Positions 1 through 6,032 of a DNA stretch of 6,032 bases are shown piece after piece. The notes under the pieces were generated by a model. The model made no database searches. It was not told the DNA's origin and saw nothing but the letters and a program-made list of their open reading frames with translations. Origin of the DNA: Clostridia bacterium (GTDB taxonomy: Bacteria > Bacillota_A > Clostridia > Oscillospirales > CAG-272); the NCBI GenBank assembly GCA_017457545.1, contig JAFTHF010000310.1, forward strand, positions 1-6,032, written 5' to 3'. Numbering within the stretch: position 1 is the first letter of the stretch; the number at the start of each line of letters is the position of its first letter. The position numbers and the translations under genes are program-made.

Positions 1-444
1 CTTTGTAGCCACGATGATATATGGAACCTCAGCATCGTTCATATAGGCTATCATATCAAGGTCGTCCTTTGTGTAGCCGATACGTGAGTCTACAAGCTGA
101 ACTACAAGCTTTACAAGGTCAATATTTGGGTTTTTTGTAAAATATCCGTCAACAAGGCTGGACCACTTAAGCTGCTCCTGCGCTGTACGCTTTGCATAGC
201 CGTATCCGGGAAGGTCAACAAGAAACAGCTTGGAATCCACATCGTAGAAGTTAACTGTAATTGTTTTACCTGGTGCGCTACTTACTCTTGCCAAGGATTT
301 TCTTCCCAAAAGAGTGTTTATAAGAGAGCTTTTTCCAACGTTAGACCTACCGGAAAAGGCTATCTGAGGTAAGGGATTTCTCAAAAACTGGGACGCATTT
401 CCTGCGCTTATCTTTAGAGAAACATTATTTGTATTTATTTTCAT
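1..444 (-). CDS. engB: Ribosome biogenesis GTP-binding protein EngB/YsxC, 3' end cut by window edge
   Basis: TRAFAC-class GTPase that in bacteria binds the 50S subunit and is needed for its late assembly; cytoplasmic. The first 148 codons are in the window and the family is usually about 195-200 aa, so roughly a quarter is missing. Visible motifs are the G1 P-loop GRSNVGKSS (about residues 32-40), a G2 region with SAPGKTITVNFY (Thr61 the likely switch-I Thr), and G3 DLPGYGYAK (77-85), the family-diagnostic form. The sequence stops at VATK, so the G4 motif (TKxD) is cut after its Lys at the edge. The ATG at 444-442 overlaps the lon stop as ATGA. A Shine-Dalgarno-like AAAGGTG lies 5 nt upstream, inside the last lon codons, which points to translational coupling. 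lon-engB is a well-known Firmicute gene order (lonA-ysxC in Bacillus subtilis). The identity is secure. Confidence 0.96.
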   Translation of the reverse strand, partial: MKINTNNVSLKISAGNASQFLRNPLPQIAFSGRSNVGKSSLINTLLGRKSLARVSSAPGKTITVNFYDVDSKLFLVDLPGYGYAKRTAQEQLKWSSLVDGYFTKNPNIDLVKLVVQLVDSRIGYTKDDLDMIAYMNDAEVPYIIVATK

Positions 445-2813
445 TTTTTCACCTTTGCTGTTGCGTATTGACCAATGAAGGCGATTACCTCATCCTGACA
501 AAATGCCACATCAAGCACATCGAATATAGTCTTACAGGGAATAAATGTAACATTTTCCTTAACCACACTGTCAACCTCTTCAAGATTTTTAAGGTTTGCA
601 TATGGGATAAGAATATTTTTAACACCTGCTGTGTATGCGGCAATAGTTTTTTCCTTAAGACCGCCGATAGGTAATACCTTACCTCTTAATGTGATTTCAC
701 CGGTCATGGAGATATCTCTTCTTACAGGACGGGAGGTAAGCACGCTTACAAGGGCAGTAGTCATAGTAACACCTGCGCTTGGACCGTCCTTGGGCACTGC
801 ACCCTCAGGTGCGTGAATGTGAATATCATACTTTGAATAGAAGTCGGGGTCAATACCCAGCTTCTGAGCATTTTCACGGATAAAGCTGATGGCAATCTCG
901 GCAGATTCCTTCATAACCTCACCAAGCTTACCTGTAAGCTGAACCTTACCAGTACCCTTCATAACTGATGCTTCAATCTTAAGAAGGTCACCGCCAATAG
1001 AGGTATATGCCATACCGTTTACAACACCGATTTCGTTTTCTTCATTGATTTTTTCTTCATCGAACTTACGTGCGCCAAGATATTTTTCAATATTGTCAGC
1101 AGTAATGCTTACGCTCTTGACACCGTTTTCAATAATTTCCTTTGCAGCCTTTCTGCAAAGAGAAGCAATCTCTCTTTCAAGATTACGTACACCTGCCTCA
1201 GCAGTGTAGCCCTCTGCAAGAGCAAATATCGCATCGTCAGAGATTTTAAGAGATCTTGATGAAAGTCCGTGGCGCTTAAGCTGCTTTGGAATAAGATGGT
1301 TTCTTGCAATATGGAATTTTTCGTTCTTTGTGTAAGAGGAAAGCTCTATAATCTCCATTCTGTCCATAAGAGGCTTAGGAATGCTTTCAAGACTGTTTGC
1401 AGTAGCAATAAACATGCAACGAGAAAGGTCTACATCCATTTCAACAAAATGGTCACGGAATGATTTATTCTGCTCACCGTCAAGCACCTCAAGCATAGCA
1501 GATGCAGGGTCACCTCTCATATCAGATGTCATCTTATCGATTTCATCAAGAACCATAAGGGGATTTAAGCTTTTTGCTTCGCAAAGAGCATTTATAATTC
1601 TACCGGGCATAGCGCCAACGTAGGTTTTTCTATGGCCACGAATTTCTGCCTCATCACGGATACCGCCAAGTGAAATTCGTACATACTTGCGCTTAAGTGC
1701 CTGTGCAATAGAAGAACAAAGAGAGGTCTTACCAACACCGGGAGGGCCTACAAGACAAAGTATCTGATTTTTAATATCTGGATTAAGCTCCTTAACCGCA
1801 ATAAATTCAAGAATTCTTTCCTTGACCTTTGTAAGTCCGTAGTGGTCTCTTTCAAGGATTTTTCTTGCGTTAGCTACGCATGTATTGTCTTTTGTGTATT
1901 TGCCAAAGGGAATTTCAAGACAGGTTTCGAGATATGTACGGAGTACAGTATTTTCGGGAGAGCCAAAGGGAGCCTTGTTATATTTACCAAGCTCCTTAAG
2001 CATCTTTTCTTCAACCTCCTTAGGGAAGTGTCTACTCATTATAGCCTCGTAAAGCTCATCGCTTTCGCTGTCAGCACCAAGCTCATTCTGAATAGCCTTA
2101 AGCTGCTCACGAAGATAATATTCCTTCTGGTTTTCCTCAACCTTAGCCTTTGTTTTCTTGTGAATATCCTTTTCAATCTTAAGGATTTTTGCCTCTCGTG
2201 TAAGAATTTTTATAAGGCTTTCTGCACGCTCATACTTGTTAAAATGCTCAAGCAAAAACTGCTTGTCAGACGCCTTAACAAGAATATTTGCTGCAGCAAG
2301 GTCACAAAGCTCACCGATGTTATTAACAAAAATAAGCTTGGACATAAAGTCACGGGAGGGGTAGGGAAAAAGATTGATAAGCTTGTCAATCTTATCAATA
2401 ATAACCCTTGTAAGCGCCTCTTCCTTTTCCTGAGGATAGCCTTCAATATCTATTTCACGGGTAAGAACATCGCATTCGTAGTATCCTCCTGCCTTACGTA
2501 AGCCCTTTGTCTCCGCACGGCAAATACCTTCAACTACCGCCTTTGTGTTTCCGTCATTTCCTTTTACTATCTGCTTAACCTTGGCAACCACGCCAACATC
2601 GAATATATTTGATTCTATTTTTTCTTCCTCTGCAGCATTAATCTGTGCTACAAGGTATATAAGAGATCCTGTTTTCTGTGCTGATTCAATGGCATTTTTT
2701 GAAAAAGGACGAGCAAGCTCCAAGCTGAGCGTAACTCCCGGAAATGCGACAATTCCACGAAGGGGAATAGTAGGCAATGTATACTGTTCGCATCTTTCAT
2801 TAAATGTAATCAT
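441..2813 (-). CDS. lon: ATP-dependent endopeptidase Lon (LonA type), full length
   Basis: Cytosolic homohexameric AAA+ serine protease that unfolds and degrades damaged proteins and selected regulators. At 790 aa it matches the usual LonA size (about 770-810). Domains in order: N-terminal LON substrate-binding domain (about 12-205, beginning TLPTIPLRGIVAFPG), a charged helical region (about 205-300), the AAA+ module with Walker A GPPGVGKT (356-363) and Walker B MVLDEID (420-426), sensor-1 Asn near 473, a sensor-2 GVRNLER segment near 541-547, and a C-terminal protease domain. The catalytic Ser is in PKDGPSAG (Ser679) and the catalytic Lys in GGLKEKTIAA (Lys722), giving the Ser-Lys dyad at the same numbering as E. 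coli Lon. The start is supported by AAGAAAGG at 2828-2821, 7 nt before the ATG. It is first in its operon and overlaps engB by 4 nt. There is no frameshift or missing catalytic residue. The Trp usually present at the start of the protease domain is Tyr603. Confidence 0.98.
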   Translation of the reverse strand: MITFNERCEQYTLPTIPLRGIVAFPGVTLSLELARPFSKNAIESAQKTGSLIYLVAQINAAEEEKIESNIFDVGVVAKVKQIVKGNDGNTKAVVEGICRAETKGLRKAGGYYECDVLTREIDIEGYPQEKEEALTRVIIDKIDKLINLFPYPSRDFMSKLIFVNNIGELCDLAAANILVKASDKQFLLEHFNKYERAESLIKILTREAKILKIEKDIHKKTKAKVEENQKEYYLREQLKAIQNELGADSESDELYEAIMSRHFPKEVEEKMLKELGKYNKAPFGSPENTVLRTYLETCLEIPFGKYTKDNTCVANARKILERDHYGLTKVKERILEFIAVKELNPDIKNQILCLVGPPGVGKTSLCSSIAQALKRKYVRISLGGIRDEAEIRGHRKTYVGAMPGRIINALCEAKSLNPLMVLDEIDKMTSDMRGDPASAMLEVLDGEQNKSFRDHFVEMDVDLSRCMFIATANSLESIPKPLMDRMEIIELSSYTKNEKFHIARNHLIPKQLKRHGLSSRSLKISDDAIFALAEGYTAEAGVRNLEREIASLCRKAAKEIIENGVKSVSITADNIEKYLGARKFDEEKINEENEIGVVNGMAYTSIGGDLLKIEASVMKGTGKVQLTGKLGEVMKESAEIAISFIRENAQKLGIDPDFYSKYDIHIHAPEGAVPKDGPSAGVTMTTALVSVLTSRPVRRDISMTGEITLRGKVLPIGGLKEKTIAAYTAGVKNILIPYANLKNLEEVDSVVKENVTFIPCKTIFDVLDVAFCQDEVIAFIGQYATAKVKK

Positions 2814-2861
2814 TGTTGATCCTTTCTTGGTAGCTATGCGTGGAATTTGCTGAGTGCATAC

Positions 2862-2873
2862 TACCTTAAGGTA
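2862..2873. promoter_or_regulatory. Perfect 12-bp palindrome over the predicted lon transcription start
   Basis: TACCTTAAGGTA is a perfect inverted repeat lying just downstream of the lon -10 box and spanning the predicted start site. Outside it, a CATAC on the left and GTATA on the right continue the symmetry imperfectly, with a 2-nt offset on the right. The position is typical of a repressor operator. It does not match the heat-shock operators I know (CIRCE for HrcA, the CtsR heptad repeat, HAIR for HspR), so the regulator is unknown, and a chance AT-rich palindrome is possible. Confidence 0.35.
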
Positions 2874-2874
2874 C

Positions 2875-2903
2875 AGTATAACATAAAAATTTGAACTTTT
2901 CTA
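2875..2903 (-). promoter_or_regulatory. Predicted sigma-A promoter of lon-engB (extended -10)
   Basis: Read on the minus strand, a TATACT -10 box (2880-2875) is preceded by TGT, forming the extended -10 element TGTTATACT. A weak -35 candidate, TAGAAA, lies at 2903-2898 with a 17-nt spacer. The predicted transcription start is near 2868, leaving a leader of about 55 nt before the lon ATG. The extended -10 would compensate for the poor -35. This is a motif-based inference. Confidence 0.5.
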
Positions 2904-2931
2904 TAATATTTTAAAAATTTATAAAAAATAT

Positions 2932-2960
2932 TTGACTTAATGCCTTCAATGATGTAAAAT
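2932..2960 (+). promoter_or_regulatory. Predicted sigma-A promoter of the GNAT-rqcH operon
   Basis: TTGACT (2932-2937) and TAAAAT (2955-2960) are separated by 17 nt, close to the sigma-A consensus TTGACA-17-TATAAT. The predicted start is near 2967, giving a leader of about 24 nt up to the ATG at 2991. It fires away from the lon promoter, and the two -35 regions are about 30 bp apart. There is no room in the short leader for a riboswitch or attenuator. Confidence 0.65.
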
Positions 2961-2978
2961 AGTTAGGAAAGAAATCAT

Positions 2979-2985
2979 AAGGAGG
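2979..2985 (+). promoter_or_regulatory. Strong ribosome-binding site fixing the GNAT start
   Basis: AAGGAGG ends 5 nt before the ATG at 2991. This near-perfect anti-Shine-Dalgarno match supports that ATG over later in-frame Met codons such as Met9. Confidence 0.8.
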
Positions 2986-2990
2986 GTATT

Positions 2991-3674
2991 ATGATAAAAA
3001 TCGAAAAACGAAAAATGGAAAATTATCTTTTTTCCTCATGTCACGAAGCATTAGTACCCTTTGAGGCTACATTAAGAGGGGATAAGCTTACTGTAACCAG
3101 CTTCAGAAAAACCAAAAAGCAGGCAAGATTATTTTATAAGCGATTTAAAAGCGATCCCTTTTCAAATGATGCCATAAGCTTTATTTATAATACGCTTACA
3201 CCAATTTCTAAAGAATGGGGCTATGCTCCGGATGATATGTACGAGGGGCATATAGCTACCTATGTGGCAGATAAGTCATCAAAGGAGCATATTCAAGCTA
3301 CTACAATTAGAATCAAGGAATTAGGCGAATATGAAAACCTTACAGAATACGAGCTTGAGCCCATACCGGAAGAAAGGGCAGAATGTTACTTTGTAACCCT
3401 GATAGACAACAAAATAGTATCCGTCTGTGAAACCAATGCAGAGGATGCTTTTGTGGGTGCTAAGGAAATCAACGTGTATACTGCCCCCGAATATAGATGT
3501 AAGGGCTACGGACTTTCAAACGTAGCAGCGATGACAGATTATTATTTAAACCTTGGCTATAATGTAGCATACACATGTCGCTGTGATAACAAAGCATCAA
3601 TTGCTCTTGCAGCAAGATGTGGCTATCGTAAGCTAGCCGAAACCTATTACTTTATTTGCTATAAGGAGGATTAA
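2991..3674 (+). CDS. GNAT-family N-acetyltransferase, substrate unknown
   Basis: Probable acyl-CoA-dependent acetyltransferase of the GNAT superfamily; cytoplasmic, with no signal peptide or membrane segment seen. The 227-aa protein has its recognisable GNAT core in the C-terminal part. A beta strand INVYTAP (160-166) leads into the acetyl-CoA pyrophosphate-binding loop RCKGYG (169-174), a fit to the R/Q-x-x-G-x-G/A motif, followed by the motif A helix, a strand near YNVAYTC (190-196), and the motif B segment N200-K-A-S-x-A-L-A-x-R-C-G-Y212 typical of the fold. The first 120 or so residues are charged and divergent, resembling the extended N-terminal region of two-part GNAT proteins; I cannot assign them. 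Its last codons contain the rqcH ribosome-binding site, and only one base separates its stop from the rqcH ATG, so the two are co-transcribed and probably translationally coupled. The family is confident; the acceptor substrate is not known, and a ribosome-linked role rests on context only. Confidence 0.85.
   Translation: MIKIEKRKMENYLFSSCHEALVPFEATLRGDKLTVTSFRKTKKQARLFYKRFKSDPFSNDAISFIYNTLTPISKEWGYAPDDMYEGHIATYVADKSSKEHIQATTIRIKELGEYENLTEYELEPIPEERAECYFVTLIDNKIVSVCETNAEDAFVGAKEINVYTAPEYRCKGYGLSNVAAMTDYYLNLGYNVAYTCRCDNKASIALAARCGYRKLAETYYFICYKED
3663..3669 (+). promoter_or_regulatory. rqcH ribosome-binding site inside the GNAT gene
   Basis: AAGGAGG lies in the last codons of the acetyltransferase gene, 6 nt upstream of the rqcH ATG at 3676. 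Ribosomes terminating at the TAA (3672-3674) are placed for direct re-initiation. Confidence 0.8.
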
Positions 3675-3675
3675 A

Positions 3676-5424
3676 ATGGCATATGATGCAATAATGATGG
3701 GCGCCATAGCAAATGAAATATCCTCTCTTGGCACACTCAAGGTAGAGAAGGTATATCAGCCTGTCAATGATGAAATAGTTCTGATGCTACGTTCTATGAA
3801 GGAAAGCTACAGGCTACTTATTAACGCAGGGTCAAATTATCCCAGACTTAATTTTACATCTACCCAGTCGGAAAATCCAGCCAAAGCGCCAATGTTCTGT
3901 ATGCTTTTAAGAAAGCATTTGGCAGGGGCGAAGCTTCTTTCCGCATATCAGGAGGAGTTTGAAAGAGTATGCTTTTTGGAGCTTGAGGCATACGACGAAA
4001 TGGGCTTTAAATCAAAGAAATATCTTATCTGTGAGATAATGGGTAAATACAGCAATCTTATCTTGACAGATACTGATAAAAAAATCATTTCTGCTTTAAA
4101 GCTTATAGATTTTTCCACAAGCACACAAAGACAGATTTTACCCGGCTTAACCTACGAAATGCCACCAAAGCAGGATAAGCTTAACCCCTTGGGAATTACA
4201 AGAGAAGAATTTAAGGCTCTTTATGATAAAGTGAATAAGGAAATGAAATGCGATAAGTTCATTACCAATAATTTCATGGGTATGGCATTGTCCACGGCTC
4301 GCCAAATCGCCTATACGTGTGGTAGGAATATTGATATTACCCTTGAAAATGTGGACTTTTCCACCTTATCGGATGCTTTCTTTGATTTGATCGTGAAAGC
4401 AAAAAGCAACACCCTTTCCCCTTATCTTGTAAGTGATAAGAACGGTGCGCCTATTGAATACTCATATACACCTATTGAATATTTTGGCACAGACTTTATA
4501 TGCGAAAAATCAGATAGCTTTTCTCAGGCTGTCGATGCATTCTACTACAAAAAAAGCAAGAACGAAAAAATAAGACAAAAGTCAAGTGATATTCTGCGTT
4601 TACTTACAAATGCAGAGAATAGAATAGTAAGAAAAATTTCTCTCCAGACATCAGAGCTTGAAAAGTGTGAGGAAAGCGAGGAGCTTAAGCTTTTTGGTGA
4701 TTTGATTACTGCCAATATCTATATGATGAAGCGTGGTGCTGCATCTGTAACCGTGTGCAATTATTATGATGAAAATTGTCCCAATATTTCTATTCCTCTT
4801 GACACAAGATTAAGCCCGTCACAGAATGCACAGGCATATTACAAGAAGTATAACAAGGCTAAAAAAGCAAAGATTGAGCTTACAAAGCAAATAGCATTAG
4901 CCAAAGAGGAGCTTGAGTATATAGGTACGGTTTTTGATGCATTATCCAAGGCGGAAACAGAAAGCGACCTTAACGAAATCCGAGATGAGATATACCACAG
5001 CGGATACGCATCACGAATGAAAAACTATACAGCTACAAAGCAAAATGTGTCTAAGCCTCTTAAGTTTGTGACAAGCGGTGGATACACTCTTTACTGTGGT
5101 AAAAACAATAAGCAGAATGACTATGTAACAACTAAGCTTTCCGAAAAAACAGACTGGTGGTTCCATGCAAAAAATGTGCCTGGCTCTCACGTGCTTATGC
5201 AATGTAACGGAGAGGAGCCCTCTGAAAAGGACTTTACCGAGGCTGCCGAGGTTGCTGCATTTTATTCTAAGGCGGAGGGTAATAATATAGCAGTTGACTA
5301 TACCCTTGGTAAGCACGTAAAAAAGCCTGCCGGCTCAAAGCCCGGATTTGTAGTGTACAATGTTAACTGGACTGCTTATGTAACCCCAAGCGAAGAAAAA
5401 ATAGAGAAGATGAAAATAAAATGA
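3676..5424 (+). CDS. rqcH: RqcH (NFACT / Rqc2 family) ribosome-associated quality-control factor
   Basis: Bacterial homologue of Rqc2/NEMF, often annotated as a fibronectin-binding (FbpA) protein. Known role: binds 50S subunits obstructed by peptidyl-tRNA after ribosome splitting and recruits tRNA-Ala to add C-terminal alanine tails that mark the stalled chain for proteolysis. The 582 aa fit the family (B. subtilis about 570). Domains: NFACT-N (about 1-170, starting MAYDAIMMGAIANEI, with ICEIMGKYSNLIL at 118-130), a helical/HhH part (about 171-250), a coiled-coil and middle region (about 285-450, rich in Lys/Glu, including KKYNKAKKAKIELTKQ near 390-405), and the NFACT-R domain (about 462-575) with signature DWWFHAKNVPGSHV (493-506) and a final YVTPSEE. 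The functional Asp-Arg pair known from B. subtilis appears here as Glu96-Arg97. The stop codon abuts the terminator. A direct repeat encoding PIEY twice (259-262, 266-269) is a small local oddity. Family assignment is secure; alanine tailing in this organism is inferred. Confidence 0.95.
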   Translation: MAYDAIMMGAIANEISSLGTLKVEKVYQPVNDEIVLMLRSMKESYRLLINAGSNYPRLNFTSTQSENPAKAPMFCMLLRKHLAGAKLLSAYQEEFERVCFLELEAYDEMGFKSKKYLICEIMGKYSNLILTDTDKKIISALKLIDFSTSTQRQILPGLTYEMPPKQDKLNPLGITREEFKALYDKVNKEMKCDKFITNNFMGMALSTARQIAYTCGRNIDITLENVDFSTLSDAFFDLIVKAKSNTLSPYLVSDKNGAPIEYSYTPIEYFGTDFICEKSDSFSQAVDAFYYKKSKNEKIRQKSSDILRLLTNAENRIVRKISLQTSELEKCEESEELKLFGDLITANIYMMKRGAASVTVCNYYDENCPNISIPLDTRLSPSQNAQAYYKKYNKAKKAKIELTKQIALAKEELEYIGTVFDALSKAETESDLNEIRDEIYHSGYASRMKNYTATKQNVSKPLKFVTSGGYTLYCGKNNKQNDYVTTKLSEKTDWWFHAKNVPGSHVLMQCNGEEPSEKDFTEAAEVAAFYSKAEGNNIAVDYTLGKHVKKPAGSKPGFVVYNVNWTAYVTPSEEKIEKMKIK

Positions 5425-5455
5425 AAAAACGGTTTGACAATCAAACCGTTTTTTT
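5424..5455. terminator. Bidirectional rho-independent terminator between rqcH and the SLH gene
   Basis: A perfect 9-bp stem, ACGGTTTGA (5429-5437) with TCAAACCGT (5441-5449), closes a CAA triloop. It is flanked by an A-tract on the left (5424-5429) and a T-tract on the right (5449-5455), so the A/T tracts extend the stem and give a U-run to transcripts from either direction. It ends the GNAT-rqcH operon on the plus strand and the convergent SLH gene on the minus strand, whose stop is at 5466-5464. The last A of the rqcH TGA is the first base of the A-tract. Confidence 0.93.
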
Positions 5456-5463
5456 GTTTTCTG

Positions 5464-6032
5464 TTAATACTTCAGCTTACCTCTGTATTCAAGAAGTGAC
5501 ATAAGTATTTTTGCAGTTTGCGCCCTTGTAAGTGGAGAATTGGGATTAACATTTCCGTTTTCTCTTGGAATTATACCAAGCTCAGTTAAAGCAGATAAGG
5601 AATCTATCGCCCATTTTGGCACCTCACTTACATCATTAAATACTGTAATAGATGTTTTTCTGTCAGCACCGATAATTCTGTTAATAATTACGGCTGCTTC
5701 AGCTGTAGAAATAGTTCCCTTGGGATTTATATACACACCGTCGGACTTTCTTTCCCCCTCAATAATTCCTAAGGCAAATGCACTTTCAAGATACCCCTTG
5801 TATTCCTTGCTTATATCATTGTCGTCAGCAAATCTTGTCTTGTCAAGAACAGGGACCTCCTTTGCTCCCATAGCGTTCATTAAGAGAACAATAAATTCTT
5901 CCTTCGTAATATTTTCATTAGGGTTGAAGGAATAGGTTCCATCGCTGTTTTTAATAGGACTCATAAGCTTATCATTTGCAACGGTGATAGCGGCATTAAG
6001 TGCGCTGTGATCCTTCATATCATTGAATACAA
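5464..6032 (-). CDS. SLH-domain (S-layer homology) protein, C-terminal part only
   Basis: The reading frame stays open to the right edge, upstream of the Met at 6018, with VFND preceding it. VFNDMKDH is the normal start of an SLH repeat, so that Met is internal and the true start lies outside the window. Three consecutive SLH repeats of about 55-65 residues are visible: the first beginning FNDMKDHSALNAAI, the second TRFADDNDISKEYKGYLESA, the third TVFNDVSEVPKWAIDSLSA. They end just before the C-terminal GKLKY and stop. SLH triplets fold into a three-pronged unit that anchors exported proteins non-covalently to secondary cell-wall polymers, so this is presumably a secreted surface protein, with the export signal and functional domain out of view. 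The conserved TRAE motif is altered in every repeat: TKEE, STAE and TRAQ. It converges on rqcH and shares its terminator. What the N-terminal region does cannot be told. Confidence 0.92.
   Translation of the reverse strand, partial: VFNDMKDHSALNAAITVANDKLMSPIKNSDGTYSFNPNENITKEEFIVLLMNAMGAKEVPVLDKTRFADDNDISKEYKGYLESAFALGIIEGERKSDGVYINPKGTISTAEAAVIINRIIGADRKTSITVFNDVSEVPKWAIDSLSALTELGIIPRENGNVNPNSPLTRAQTAKILMSLLEYRGKLKY

Noticed and set aside
2374..2403. Repeated GATAAGCTT/CTTATCAAT-like bases suggesting a hairpin
   Set aside because: They are explained by Ile-Asp-Lys repeats in the Lon coding sequence, with no flanking T-tract.
1842..2501. Long open frame (219 codons) on the plus strand, antisense to lon
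   Set aside because: It lies wholly within the conserved Lon coding sequence, has no credible ribosome-binding site, and encodes a Leu/Phe/Lys-rich protein typical of an antisense shadow frame.
2852..2860. GAGTGCATA, resembling one arm of the CIRCE heat-shock operator (GAGTGCTAA)
   Set aside because: The partner arm TTAGCACTC is missing at the required 9-bp spacing, so a HrcA site is not supported.
2902..2907. Perfect TATAAT on the plus strand in the divergent spacer
   Set aside because: No reasonable -35 box lies about 17 bp upstream, and a better-spaced promoter exists at 2932-2960. It could be chance in a very AT-rich stretch.
2933..2939. AGTCAAA-like heptad on the minus strand, resembling half a CtsR box
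   Set aside because: The second heptad three bases on is absent, and the bases are better explained as part of the plus-strand -35 box TTGACT.
4451..4482. Direct repeat of CCTATTGAATA, 21 bp apart
   Set aside because: It lies in frame inside rqcH and encodes PIEY twice; two copies only, with no wider structure.
5540..5935. Plus-strand open frame of 131 codons opposite the SLH gene
   Set aside because: It is antisense to clear SLH repeats, has no ribosome-binding site and no recognisable domain.

Overview
The window looks like chromosomal DNA from a low-to-moderate-GC Firmicute, most likely a gut-type member of the Clostridia (Oscillospiraceae/Lachnospiraceae-like). The reasons are AT-rich spacers, strong AGGAGG ribosome-binding sites, sigma-A-like promoters, the lon-engB (lonA-ysxC) gene pair, an RqcH-type NFACT protein and an S-layer-homology (SLH) protein. 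The genus cannot be fixed from this sequence alone.

Layout from left to right. On the minus strand, reading leftward from about 2813, a full-length Lon protease gene (lon, 790 aa) is followed with a 4-nt ATGA overlap by engB, a ribosome-assembly GTPase cut off by the left window edge. A 177-bp AT-rich divergent promoter region (2814-2990) separates this pair from a plus-strand pair: a 227-aa GNAT-family acetyltransferase, and one base after its stop an RqcH/NFACT ribosome quality-control factor (582 aa). The rqcH stop codon touches a strong hairpin at 5424-5455 that should terminate transcription in both directions. Facing it on the minus strand is the C-terminal part of an SLH-domain protein that runs off the right edge.

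Taken together, the central genes form a translation/proteostasis neighbourhood. EngB matures the 50S subunit, RqcH acts on obstructed 50S subunits to add C-terminal tails to stalled chains, and Lon degrades abnormal proteins. The GNAT protein is the unexplained member; tight coupling to rqcH is the only clue to its role. The lon promoter carries a perfect 12-bp palindrome across the predicted transcription start, a candidate operator.

I found no mobile element, CRISPR array, tRNA or rRNA. Most of the window is conserved housekeeping sequence, and the findings are modest: the palindrome, the GNAT-rqcH coupling, a Glu-Arg in place of the expected Asp-Arg in RqcH, and a few motif deviations. 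I see no convincing new biological system here.
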